DNA of 64,000 bases from Streptomyces seoulensis (GTDB lineage Bacteria; Actinomycetota; Actinomycetes; Streptomycetales; Streptomycetaceae), in NCBI RefSeq assembly GCF_022846655.1, contig NZ_AP025667.1:2827001-2891000 (forward strand), written 5' to 3'. How positions within the stretch are numbered: the first letter of the stretch is position 1; the number at the start of each line of letters is the position of its first letter. This document shows, piece by piece, positions 25,846 through 33,930 of this stretch. The notes below the pieces were generated by a model. That model searched no databases and was not told the DNA's origin. It saw only the letters and a list, made by a program, of their open reading frames with translations. The translations under genes and the position numbers were made by a program.

Positions 25846-27798
25846 ATGTCTCCCGATCGACTCAAGTCGGCCGCGCGCTCCGTCACCGGGGCCGCCGCGG
25901 CGGGGGCCGACGCCTGTGCGGAGGCCCCGTACCTCGAACTGCTCGCCCGCGACGCCTCCCCGGAGGCGTACGAGCGACCCGTCCTCCTCGCCCGTGCCGA
26001 GGGGAAGCCCGTCGAACGCGTCGCCGCGCTGGAGCACGCCAAGTTCCTGGCGCTCCGCGTCCGCGCGGAGCTGGAGGGGCGCCGCCGCCGCGAGGCGGAG
26101 CTGTCCGCCCTCTTCGAGACCGCCCACGACCTGGCCGGGCTCAGGGACGTGGACGCGGTCCTGCGGGCGATCGTGCAGCGCGCCCGTTCCCTGCTCGCCA
26201 CCGACATCGCCTACCTCAGCCTCAACGACCCGGTGCGCGGCGACACCTACATGCTGGTCACCGAGGGCTCGGTCTCCGCCCGCTTCCAGCAACTGCGCCT
26301 GGGCATGGGCGAAGGGCTCGGCGGGCTCGTCGCCCAGACCGCCCGCCCGTACGTCACCGACGACTACTTCCAGGACGCCCGCTTCCAGCACACCGACACC
26401 ATCGACGGCGCGGTGCGCGACGAGGGGCTGTTCGCCATCGTCGGGGTCCCGCTGACACTCGGCCCCCACGTCATCGGCGTCCTGTTCGCCGCCGACCGCC
26501 GCGCGCGGGTCTTCGAACGCGAACAGATCGCCCTGCTCGGCTCCTTCGCCGCCCTGGCCGCGGCCGCCATCGACACCACCAACCTCCTCACCGAGACCCA
26601 GGCCGCGCTCGCCGGACTCGAGCGCGCCCACGAGGTCATCCAGGACCGCAGCGCCGTCATAGAGCGTGCCTCCGAGGTGCACGACCGGCTCGCCGAACTC
26701 GTGCTGCGCGGCGGGGGAGTGCACGACGTGGCCGACGCGGTCGCCGAAGTCCTGGCCGGCGCCGTGGAGTTCACCGAGATCGGCACCACGCCGGCCGAGG
26801 CGCTGGAGGCGTCCCGCGCGGAGGGGCACGCCGTGCGCCACGGACCCGACTGGATCGCGGCCGTGGCCGCCGGTGAGGAGGTGTTCGGCGCGCTCGTGCT
26901 GCACGGCAACCCCGACCTCGATCCGGTGGACCAGCGCACGCTGGAGCGCGCCGCGATGGTCACCTCCCTGCTCCTGCTCGCCCGCCGTTCCGCCGCCGAG
27001 GCCGAGCGACGTGTGCGCGGCGAACTGCTGGACGACCTCCTCGACGCCCGCGACCGCGACCCGCGCCTGCTGCGCGAACGCGCCGCACGGCTGGACGCCG
27101 ACCTGGACGCCACCCACGCCGTCCTGGCCACCCGCCTCGACGCGTCCTCGGCCGACGCCGACGAGGAGGCCGCCGCCCGGCGCCGCCTGTGGTCCGCCGC
27201 CTCCCACCTGGCCACCACCCGGCACGGCCTGGCCGCCAGCCGCGACGGCGGTACCGTCCTGCTGCTCCCGCTCGAAACCGGCGACACCGCCACCGAACTG
27301 GCCCGCCGCACCGCCCGCGAACTCGGCATCGCCGTGCACCAACCGGTCACCGTCGGCGCCTCCGCCCCCGTCACCGACCTGGCCGTCCACCCCGACAAGG
27401 TGGCCGCCGCCTACGCCGAAGGGCGCCGCTGCCTGGACGCGCTCCACCTGCTCGACAGGGGAGGAGACGGCGCGGCCGCCGAGGACTTCGGCTTCCTCGG
27501 ACTGCTGCTCGCCGGGGACCGGGACATCGGCGGCTTCGTGGAACGCACCATCGGCCCCGTCGTGGCGTACGACGCGCAGCGCGGCACCGATCTGCTGCGC
27601 ACCATGGACGCCTACTTCGCCGCCGCGATGAGCCCGGTCCGCACCAAGGACGTGCTCCATGTGCATGTGAACACCGTCGCCCAGCGGCTGGAGCGGGTGG
27701 GGCACCTGCTGGGCGCGGACTGGCAGACGCCGCCCCGTGCGCTGGAAATCCAACTCGCCCTGCGGCTGCACAGGCTGGCGGCACCCGGGCGCCGCTGA
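25846..27798 (+). CDS. GAF-PucR family transcriptional regulator
   Basis: The 650-residue protein has an N-terminal extension, a GAF sensor domain at about residues 80-250 (LSALFETAHDLAGLRDVDAVLRAIVQR through GVPLTLGPHVIGVLFAADRR), a coiled linker and a GGDEF-like PucR middle. It ends in a PucR C-terminal HTH (TMDAYFAAAMSPVRTKDVLHVHVNTVAQRLERVGHLLG, in parts). PucR proteins activate or repress catabolic genes in response to metabolites. It sits between bdhA and the convergent MHS transporter and is the likely regulator of both. The start at ATG 25846 is favoured by GATCCT six bases upstream; ATG 25828 is possible. A 12-bp stem overlaps the stop codon. Confidence 0.88.
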   Translation: MSPDRLKSAARSVTGAAAAGADACAEAPYLELLARDASPEAYERPVLLARAEGKPVERVAALEHAKFLALRVRAELEGRRRREAELSALFETAHDLAGLRDVDAVLRAIVQRARSLLATDIAYLSLNDPVRGDTYMLVTEGSVSARFQQLRLGMGEGLGGLVAQTARPYVTDDYFQDARFQHTDTIDGAVRDEGLFAIVGVPLTLGPHVIGVLFAADRRARVFEREQIALLGSFAALAAAAIDTTNLLTETQAALAGLERAHEVIQDRSAVIERASEVHDRLAELVLRGGGVHDVADAVAEVLAGAVEFTEIGTTPAEALEASRAEGHAVRHGPDWIAAVAAGEEVFGALVLHGNPDLDPVDQRTLERAAMVTSLLLLARRSAAEAERRVRGELLDDLLDARDRDPRLLRERAARLDADLDATHAVLATRLDASSADADEEAAARRRLWSAASHLATTRHGLAASRDGGTVLLLPLETGDTATELARRTARELGIAVHQPVTVGASAPVTDLAVHPDKVAAAYAEGRRCLDALHLLDRGGDGAAAEDFGFLGLLLAGDRDIGGFVERTIGPVVAYDAQRGTDLLRTMDAYFAAAMSPVRTKDVLHVHVNTVAQRLERVGHLLGADWQTPPRALEIQLALRLHRLAAPGRR

Positions 27799-27829
27799 CC
27801 GATACCCGAGGGGGTGCCGGTCAGCGGCG
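27790..27829. terminator. Bidirectional terminator between PucR and MHS genes
   Basis: CGCCGCTGACCG (27790-27801) and its exact reverse complement at 27818-27829 form a 12-bp stem. An inner ACCC/GGGT pair (27804-27807 with 27812-27815) closes the loop further. The stem includes the PucR stop codon and lies 9 bp before the end of the convergent transporter gene. No U-tract follows, as is common in high-GC actinobacteria. Confidence 0.7.
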
Positions 27830-27837
27830 GGCGCCGG

Positions 27838-29214
27838 TCAGGGAGCCGGGGTCCTGGCGGGTGCGTCCACCGGGACGGACGGAACACCGTCCGCCGTCAC
27901 GTCGGCGAGGTCCCGGTTCCGGGTCTCGCGCGCCGCGCCCACGGCGACCAGGGTCAGCAGGACGGCGCCGATGACGTACAGGGCGATCGGGGTCGCGCTG
28001 TCGTACTCCGCGAACAGCGCGGTGGCGATCAGCGGGGCGGGCGCACCGGCCGCGACGGAGGAGAACTGGGCGCCGATCGAGGCACCCGAGTAGCGCATCC
28101 GAGTGGCGAACATCTCGGCGAAGAAGGCGGCCTGGGGTGCGTACATGGCGCCGTTGAGGATCAGTCCGACGCTGACGGCCAGCACCAGCCGGCCGAAGGA
28201 GCCGGCGTCCACCAGCGCGAAGAAGGGGAAGATCCACAGGCCCATGCCGGCCGCGCCGAACAGATAGACCGGCCGTCGGCCCACCCTGTCCGACAGCGCG
28301 CCCCAGGCCGGGATCACGACGAAGTGGACGGCGGAGCCGATGAGTACGGCGTTGAGCGCGGTCTGCCTGGACACCTCGGCGGCCGTGGTGGCGTAGACGA
28401 GGATGAAGGCGGTGATGACGTAGTAGCTGATGTTCTCCGCCATGCGGGCGCCCATGGCGATGAGCACCTCGCGCCAGTGATGGCGCAGCACGGACACGAG
28501 CGGCAGCTTCTCCGCGGCCTCGCCCTGCCGAGCCTCGGCCTGGGCCAACGCCTCCTTGAAAACGGGGGATTCGTCGACGGAGAGACGTATCCACAGTCCC
28601 ACGACCACCAGCACCCCGGAGAGCAGGAAGGGGATGCGCCAGCCCCAGGCGACGAAGGCGTCGTCCGACAGCGTGGCGGTGAGCAGGGACAGCACACCGG
28701 TGGCGAGCAACTGCCCTGCGGGCGCGCCGGTCTGTGGCCACGAGGCCCAGAAACCGCGCCTTCGCGCGTCCCCGTGCTCGGACACCAGCAGCACGGCGCC
28801 GCCCCACTCACCGCCCAGGGCGAACCCCTGCACCAGCCGCAGCATGGTCAGCAGCACCGGCGCGGCGGTGCCGATGGTGGCGTGGGTGGGCAGCAGGCCG
28901 ATGGCGAAGGTCGCGCCGCCCATCAGCAGCAGGCTCAGCACCAGTAGCTTCTTGCGCCCCAGCCGGTCCCCGAAGTGCCCGAACACCAGCGCCCCGAGCG
29001 GGCGCGCGGCGAACCCGGCCGCGTACGTCACGAACGCCAGCAGCGTCCCGACCAGCGGGTCGGAGTCCGGAAAGAACAGCTTGTTGAACACCAGGGCTGC
29101 CGCCGACCCGTACAGAAAGAAGTCGTACCACTCGATGGTGGTGCCGATGAGGCTGGCGGCGACGATGCGGGGGAGTTTGGCGGGGGGTGGGGCAGCGGTG
29201 TGTCCGGGTGCCAT
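27838..29214 (-). CDS. MHS-family MFS transporter (metabolite:H+ symporter)
   Basis: This 458-residue protein has 12 membrane helices. The N-terminal IVAASLIGTTIEWYDFFLYGSAAAL is the hallmark of the MHS (metabolite:proton symporter) group of the major facilitator superfamily, which includes KgtP, ProP and ShiA. GHFGDRLGRKKLL between helices 2 and 3 and ALSDRVGRRPVYL in the second half are the MFS loop motifs. These carriers import organic acids, betaines or shikimate with protons. The ATG at 29214 has AAGGAAG upstream. Its convergent neighbour is the PucR regulator and bdhA lies beyond, so a short hydroxy acid such as 3-hydroxybutyrate is a reasonable, unproven substrate. Confidence 0.9.
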   Translation of the reverse strand: MAPGHTAAPPPAKLPRIVAASLIGTTIEWYDFFLYGSAAALVFNKLFFPDSDPLVGTLLAFVTYAAGFAARPLGALVFGHFGDRLGRKKLLVLSLLLMGGATFAIGLLPTHATIGTAAPVLLTMLRLVQGFALGGEWGGAVLLVSEHGDARRRGFWASWPQTGAPAGQLLATGVLSLLTATLSDDAFVAWGWRIPFLLSGVLVVVGLWIRLSVDESPVFKEALAQAEARQGEAAEKLPLVSVLRHHWREVLIAMGARMAENISYYVITAFILVYATTAAEVSRQTALNAVLIGSAVHFVVIPAWGALSDRVGRRPVYLFGAAGMGLWIFPFFALVDAGSFGRLVLAVSVGLILNGAMYAPQAAFFAEMFATRMRYSGASIGAQFSSVAAGAPAPLIATALFAEYDSATPIALYVIGAVLLTLVAVGAARETRNRDLADVTADGVPSVPVDAPARTPAP

Positions 29215-29408
29215 GTGCGCCACTTCCTTGTGTGCGGTGGGGACGGGTGGGTGTCGGCACACCGTAGGAAGGGGCAGGTCAGGGGCACATGTGGTGGGGC
29301 ACCATAGTTCGGTGCGGGAGTGTGCGTGCGGCCACTATGTCTCCGCTGTCGCAGTCGCCGCACGTCTGGCTCGGCGAGGTCAGCCGCAGAAGGCTGTCGC
29401 TCACCGCT

Positions 29409-29435
29409 GCGCTCCGCCCGTCTCGGGCGGAGCGC
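29409..29435 (-). terminator. Hairpin terminator downstream of the secreted I36-like gene
   Basis: Bases 29409-29420 and 29424-29435 form a perfect 12-bp G/C-rich stem (core GCTCCGCCCG with CGGGCGGAGC) and a 3-nt TCT loop. It lies 12 bp beyond the stop of the minus-strand gene ending at 29448. The rest of the 233-bp gap to the transporter start holds CACATGTG (29286-29293) and no gene that I can support. Confidence 0.75.
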
Positions 29436-29447
29436 CGTCGGTGCAGC

Positions 29448-29795
29448 TCAGCCGTAAACGCCGACCCCGTCGATGGTGCCGGGGTTGTCCGAGTAAGTAC
29501 CCGGCTTCAGGGTGACCCGCTTGGTGCCGGTGTCGCAGCCGGTCGTGACGTCCCAGAATTCAATGGTGTAAGAGGTCTGGTTCGAAACGGACCGAGCAAT
29601 GGCGTCGAGGGGGTAACAGCCGGGGGACTTGGAGTAGACGGTCCTGGTTCCGGTCCTGTTCGTCCCCGACCATCCGCAGAATTTGCCCTGCGGGCAGGTA
29701 TTGGGATCAGCCGCAGCGGCCGGTGTGGCAAAAGTGCCGCCCAGCAGCGCAGCGGCCACAGCCATCGTCGTCAGGCTTCTCTTGAGAATGCTCAC
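29448..29795 (-). CDS. Small secreted protein, peptidase inhibitor I36-like
   Basis: This 115-residue protein has a Sec signal peptide (residues about 1-28, LTTMAVAAALLGGTFATPAAA). The mature part contains ADPNTCPQGKFCGWSGTNRTG, close to the CPxGxxCxW core of the peptidase inhibitor I36 family, and ends with strand-rich LKPGTYSDNPGTIDGVGVYG. Four cysteines in the mature protein would make two disulfides. I36 proteins include the S. nigrescens metalloproteinase inhibitor, but most members are untested. The GTG at 29795 follows GAGG with short spacing. The likely location is extracellular. A strong hairpin follows the stop. Confidence 0.78.
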   Translation of the reverse strand: MSILKRSLTTMAVAAALLGGTFATPAAAADPNTCPQGKFCGWSGTNRTGTRTVYSKSPGCYPLDAIARSVSNQTSYTIEFWDVTTGCDTGTKRVTLKPGTYSDNPGTIDGVGVYG

Positions 29796-29887
29796 AGATC
29801 CTCGATTCTGAATTGTTCGCCATCGGTCGATGTGGCGAACAGATGATCATTGGATCACCTGGCTCTCATGAGAGGGGAGGGCATTTC

Positions 29888-30141
29888 TCAGCCAAACTGA
29901 TACGTGGGCGCATCCGGCAACGTGCGCAAAGCCTTCACGCTGTCGTCACCGAAAATCTCTATCAATGGTCACTCGTAGAAGGCGAGTTCCCTCGGGATCT
30001 CCGGGCGGGAGTTTGTGACGGCGCTTCGCGTCACGGGCAGTCGTGTCCGTCGCCGGGCAGGCCGATGACGTCGGCCCCGATGAACACCGGGCCCAGCCGG
30101 CCCGTCTTCGCCATGCCGGTCAGGACATCGAGTATCTCCAT
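29888..30141 (-). pseudogene. Decayed small gene, possibly immunity-like
   Basis: From the ATG at 30141 the minus strand reads MEILDVLTGMAKTGRLGPVF and on to a TGA at 30031 after 36 codons. A shifted frame continues with NSRPEIPRELAFYE, a stop at 29969, then PLIEIFGDDSVKALRTLPDA before TGA at 29888. The pieces together look like one eroded protein of about 90 residues. The opening resembles small SUKH/immunity-type Streptomyces proteins, but that is only an impression. The 600-bp stretch 29796-30396 otherwise contains no gene that I can support. Confidence 0.3.
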
Positions 30142-30396
30142 GAGGCGGAGCCTGACACCGGGCTGACCAGCAGTCCAACGGAATCAGGGTGGCACCCCCT
30201 TGGCTACGCTCCTGGGCTCGCGTCGGCACACCAACTCGCCGAAGCGCACCTGGATGCGCTGCTGGGACCTCCGGTTTCGGCGAGCGATTGCATATGCCAC
30301 ACGGGTCGTGTCGGGAGCCGGGTTCCGTCGTTGATCAAGGAAAGGCCGGATCGTCCACCTGGACACGTCCGGTACCGGACGAAGGAGACCTTGGGT

Positions 30397-30681
30397 ATGG
30401 AAGCGCGGAGCAGGGGTGTGCGGGTCACGGTGCTGGGTGCGGTCACGGGGGCGGCGGCGCTGCTTCCCGCGGGGGTGGCTCAGGCGAACGTCGTCGGAGT
30501 CGGGAACGCGGCGTTCGGCAACACCTGCGTCAACCACGGCGGTGTGCGGGCCGACGGAGCCACGGTCACCGGGAGCGGACTGGGCGCGGGCAACCAGGCC
30601 GGACTGCCGCTCAGTCTGCCGCGTATCGACTGCGGCAACAGCGGCATCGTCTGCACGGCCGTGTTCATGGCTGCGGTCTGA
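30397..30681 (+). CDS. Chaplin-like small secreted protein with motif order swapped
   Basis: This 94-residue protein has a signal peptide (about residues 1-30, VTVLGAVTGAAALLPAGVAQA). The mature part opens with NVVGVGNAAFGNTCVNHGG, like the C-terminal half of a chaplin domain. It later has GAGNQAGLPLSLPRIDCGNS, like the N-terminal half, so the two halves are in reverse order compared with ChpE or ChpH. Chaplins are amphipathic proteins that coat aerial hyphae. Three cysteines are present in the mature part (TC, DC, VC). The ATG at 30397 has AAGGAG nine bases upstream. The stop overlaps the next start as TGATG, so the TPR gene is translationally coupled. Confidence 0.6.
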   Translation: MEARSRGVRVTVLGAVTGAAALLPAGVAQANVVGVGNAAFGNTCVNHGGVRADGATVTGSGLGAGNQAGLPLSLPRIDCGNSGIVCTAVFMAAV

Positions 30682-31919
30682 TGCGAGCGGCCGCGGTACC
30701 CGTCGATGTGCCGGTCGGGGAGCGGGCGGTGGTGGAATTCCTGGCCCTGAGCGGGAAGGCGCTGCCGCTCCTGCGCAAGTGGGTGGGCGACGAGCCCGGC
30801 TGCGGCGTGGGCCGTGGCCTGCTGACCCTGGCGACCGGTGACCGGTTGACGGACACGGTGCTCAAGGAGCAGTTGGCGATCGCGCACCGGGATGCGCAGG
30901 CGGCCGGGGAGCGGGAAGCGAGCTTGGTGTACGGCGTGTTCCTCCACACGCACCGCCAGTACCGGTTGACCGCTGATCACCTGGTCGCGCACTTCGCGCG
31001 GTGGCCGGCCGACACACAGGCCGGACTCATGCTCGGAGCCTTCGCCGCCTGTGGGGACGCCGCCTACCGTGCCCATGGCGACACCCTGGTGGAACAGCAG
31101 GCCACCCTGGCCGGGGCGGACGACTGGCCGTGGACGAGTTGGCTGGCCTCGGTCAGGGCGGAGCAGGGCCGTGTGCGCGAAGCGCACGCACTCGCCGAGC
31201 ACGCGCTGTCCCGGTTTCCCCGTTCGGGAGTGGCCGTGCACGCCCTCGCCCACGCCGAACACGAACTCGGGGCCGGACCGGCTTCGGCCGCGATGCTGGA
31301 CCGGTGGCTGACACACGATCCGCAGGCGGTGCAGTCCGGACATCTGAACTGGCATGCCGCTCTGCAGTCCATCGCCTCCGGTGACTTCGCCGACGCCCGG
31401 CGCCGGGCCGACGCGGCCCTACGGCGCGAGGACGTCGGCATGCGGGCGGCGACGAACTGGCGTCTCCTGCTCGCCGGGCAGGAACCGGCCGGCCGCAGCG
31501 ATCCGGAGCACGTGAGGGAACTGCTCGCGGCACCGGGCGGAATGGCCGAGGTCTTCCACACCTTCAATCTGGCCTTGGCCCTGGCCGTGGAGGCCGCCAC
31601 GGACGATCTGGAGGTCCTGGCGCGCCGGGCCGCCGCCGACCGGCGTCCCGACTACCGCGAGGTCCTGGCCCCGGTCGTCCGGGCGCTGGCCGAGATCACG
31701 GCCGGTCGTCCGGAAGCGGCGGCCGACACCCTCGGCGCTCTCGGTGAGAAGGCTGAACGGATCGGCGGGGTACGCGTGGAGCGGGAGATCATCCAGGACA
31801 CCCTGGCGCGCGCCCTCGTCGACGCGGGCGACCCCGCTCGCGCCGCCGAACTCCTGCACCACCGCACCACCACCCGCCACCACCACACCTACGAGGACCT
31901 CCTCCTCAGCGCACGCTGA
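30681..31919 (+). CDS. Tetratricopeptide repeat protein (TTC38-like)
   Basis: This 412-residue protein is almost all alpha-helical TPR-type repeats, for example REASLVYGVFLHTHRQYRLTAD, AEHELGAGPASAAMLDRWL and GHLNWHAALQSIASGDFADARR. The helix pattern with His-rich turns recalls the TTC38 family; the function of bacterial members is unknown. It lacks a signal peptide. It starts inside the stop of the chaplin-like gene (TGATG at 30679-30683), so the two are probably made from one message. A 14-bp stem terminator follows at 31926. Whether it interacts with the secreted protein or its export is not known. Confidence 0.75.
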   Translation: MRAAAVPVDVPVGERAVVEFLALSGKALPLLRKWVGDEPGCGVGRGLLTLATGDRLTDTVLKEQLAIAHRDAQAAGEREASLVYGVFLHTHRQYRLTADHLVAHFARWPADTQAGLMLGAFAACGDAAYRAHGDTLVEQQATLAGADDWPWTSWLASVRAEQGRVREAHALAEHALSRFPRSGVAVHALAHAEHELGAGPASAAMLDRWLTHDPQAVQSGHLNWHAALQSIASGDFADARRRADAALRREDVGMRAATNWRLLLAGQEPAGRSDPEHVRELLAAPGGMAEVFHTFNLALALAVEAATDDLEVLARRAAADRRPDYREVLAPVVRALAEITAGRPEAAADTLGALGEKAERIGGVRVEREIIQDTLARALVDAGDPARAAELLHHRTTTRHHHTYEDLLLSAR

Positions 31920-31925
31920 GGAGAT

Positions 31926-31964
31926 CGCGGCCCCAGGGCACCCCACCCCCGCCCTGGGGCCGCG
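31926..31964 (+). terminator. Strong hairpin terminator after the TPR gene
   Basis: CGCGGCCCCAGGGC (31926-31939) and its exact reverse complement (31951-31964) form a 14-bp stem with an 11-nt loop, 6 bp beyond the stop codon. It isolates the chaplin-like/TPR pair from the encapsulin cluster. Confidence 0.85.
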
Positions 31965-32471
31965 CACGGAGACGGAGCCCCCTCAGACGGGTCGAGGGCT
32001 CGTCCTGTACCTCGTTGATCGGTACACGGCGTCCTCGACGAGCTCGAGCGCGCGCTCGCCTTGTCCATAGAACGTCCCTGGTCCGGCTGTGCCGTCACGA
32101 GCGCGGCCCGATGTCCGCGGCGTGTTGACGGGTCGGCGGGGGCGGCTGATCGACGCTCGTCACCGACCAGTCTGCACCAACGCCGCACCGTCCTCACCAG
32201 TGCGCGGAAGCGGAACACCGGCGCGTGATCACTTGCGCCACGCCGAATGCTTCCGACAGCAGGTTTGCGCAACCCCAAGATCGAATCCGCCCCCTTCGCG
32301 CTGTATCCGTAGATCACGGGCACTGTTTGGCTTGGCGCAGCACACCGGCATCCGGAGCACCACCGGGCGATCCGTTCACCGTCGCCAGCCGTGTTCTCCG
32401 GCGCCGTCGTCCACCACCGATGTTCACCACGGTCGTGCGCCGCCAACGCTCACCTCTGTGATGGGAGGAAA
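31965..32471 (+). promoter_or_regulatory. 507-bp upstream region of the encapsulin/terpene operon
   Basis: No gene could be supported here. It must hold the promoter of the encapsulin operon, but no -35/-10 pair stands out. The only clear signal is GGGAGG at 32463-32468, the ribosome binding site for the GTG at 32472. The region is less G/C-rich around 32240-32340 than its surroundings. Confidence 0.35.
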
Positions 32472-33914
32472 GTGTCCACACCGGACATCGTCACCGCTTC
32501 CGCCGTCGACGGACCCGAACCCGTCCCGCCGGACGACCGGCAGGCCACCAGCCTGGGTACCCGGGCGGCCCGCCAGCTCGCCACCACGACCAAGTCGGCA
32601 CCGCAGATGCAGGCCATCTCCTCGCGATGGCTGCTGAAGTCGCTGCCCTGGGTGGACGTGCGGGGCGGTGCCTACCGGGTCAACCGGCGCCTCCAACTGC
32701 GCACCGGCCGTGGGCGCGTGCACTTCGAGCAGAACGGCGCGGACGACATCCGGGTCGTCCCGCAGACGCTGACCGAGCTGCCGGCCCTGCGCGGTTACCC
32801 GGACCTCGACGTGCTGCGGGAGCTGGCCTCCCGCTTCCAGCCCAGGGAAGTACGGGCCGGACAGGTCCTGTTCGAGGCCGGGCAGCCGGTCACCGAGGCG
32901 TGCCTGGTGGTGCACGGCCGCTTCACGCGCTACACGGCCGGCAAGTACGGGGAGGAGGAGGTCCTCGGGGTCGTCACCGACGGCGGCCAGTTGGGAGACG
33001 AGGCGGTCGGGCAGACCGATCCGCTCTGGCCGGCCTCGGTCCGGGCGGAGACCGCGGGCGTGGTGCTGGCGCTGCCCTGGACGGCCGTGCGGGAGCTGAC
33101 CGACCGGGCGCCGTCCCTCGCCGCACACCTGCGGGCGTACGCCGAGCGGCAGGCCAGGCCGATGAACCGCAAGGGCGAGGCCGAAGTGGCCGTCCAGGCC
33201 GGTCATGTGGGCGAGGAGACGCTCCAGGGCGGCTTCGTGGACTATGAACTCGCCCCGCGCGAATACGAGTTGTCGCTCACCCAGACCGTGCTGCGGGTCC
33301 ACACCCGGGTCGCCGACCTCTACAACGAGCCGATGGACCAGACCGCCGAGCAGTTGCGGCTGACCGTGGAGGAGATCCGCGAGCGGCAGGAGTGGGAGCT
33401 GGTCAACAACCGCGAGTTCGGGCTGCTCCACAACATCGACTACGGCCAGCGGATCAGCACCCACAGCGGCCCGCCCACGCCGGACGACATGGACGAACTG
33501 CTGACGATGCGGCGCAGCACCAAGGTGTTCCTCGCTCACCCGAAGGCGATCGCGGCCTTCTTCCGGCAGTGCAACCGGCGCGGGCTGGTGCCGGGCACCG
33601 CGAACGTCGACGGACGCGAGGTGCCGGCCTGGCGCGGTGTGCCGATCCTCCCGTGCGGCAAGATCCCCGTCTCCGGGGACCACACCAGCAGCATCATCGC
33701 GCTGCGCACCGGCGAGGCCAACCAGGGGGTCGTCGGCCTCTACCAGACCGGCATCCCCGAGGAGTACCAGCCGGGTCTGAACGTCCGCTTCATGGGCATC
33801 GACCGCGCCGCGATCGTCAACTACCTCGTCACGGCCTACTACTCGCTGGCCATCCTGGTCCCCGACGCGGCGGGAGTCCTGGAGAACGTAACGATCGGCC
33901 GGACGGCCGAGTGA
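32472..33914 (+). CDS. Family 2B encapsulin shell protein with inserted cNMP-binding-like domain
   Basis: The 480-residue protein starts [17 protein letters not shown] and has the [24 protein letters not shown]-arm of family 2B encapsulins. Residues about 105-230 are an inserted cyclic-nucleotide-binding fold ([22 protein letters not shown]...LGDEAVG). Its phosphate cassette is degenerate: the usual Arg that grips the phosphate is not evident in [16 protein letters not shown]. Residues about 235-480 are the HK97-type shell ([29 protein letters not shown], and [28 protein letters not shown]). Such encapsulins form nanocompartments, and in Streptomyces occur beside 2-methylisoborneol synthase, which is their cargo. 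GGGAGG sits close before the GTG. The cyclase follows 16 bp on. Confidence 0.92.
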   Translation: MSTPDIVTASAVDGPEPVPPDDRQATSLGTRAARQLATTTKSAPQMQAISSRWLLKSLPWVDVRGGAYRVNRRLQLRTGRGRVHFEQNGADDIRVVPQTLTELPALRGYPDLDVLRELASRFQPREVRAGQVLFEAGQPVTEACLVVHGRFTRYTAGKYGEEEVLGVVTDGGQLGDEAVGQTDPLWPASVRAETAGVVLALPWTAVRELTDRAPSLAAHLRAYAERQARPMNRKGEAEVAVQAGHVGEETLQGGFVDYELAPREYELSLTQTVLRVHTRVADLYNEPMDQTAEQLRLTVEEIRERQEWELVNNREFGLLHNIDYGQRISTHSGPPTPDDMDELLTMRRSTKVFLAHPKAIAAFFRQCNRRGLVPGTANVDGREVPAWRGVPILPCGKIPVSGDHTSSIIALRTGEANQGVVGLYQTGIPEEYQPGLNVRFMGIDRAAIVNYLVTAYYSLAILVPDAAGVLENVTIGRTAE

Positions 33915-33930
33915 CGGTCTGGAGCACGCC

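Noticed and set aside
30043..30396. Upstream extension of the chaplin-like frame
   Set aside because: The ATG at 30397 has AAGGAG and a signal peptide directly after it; the upstream part has no coding character.
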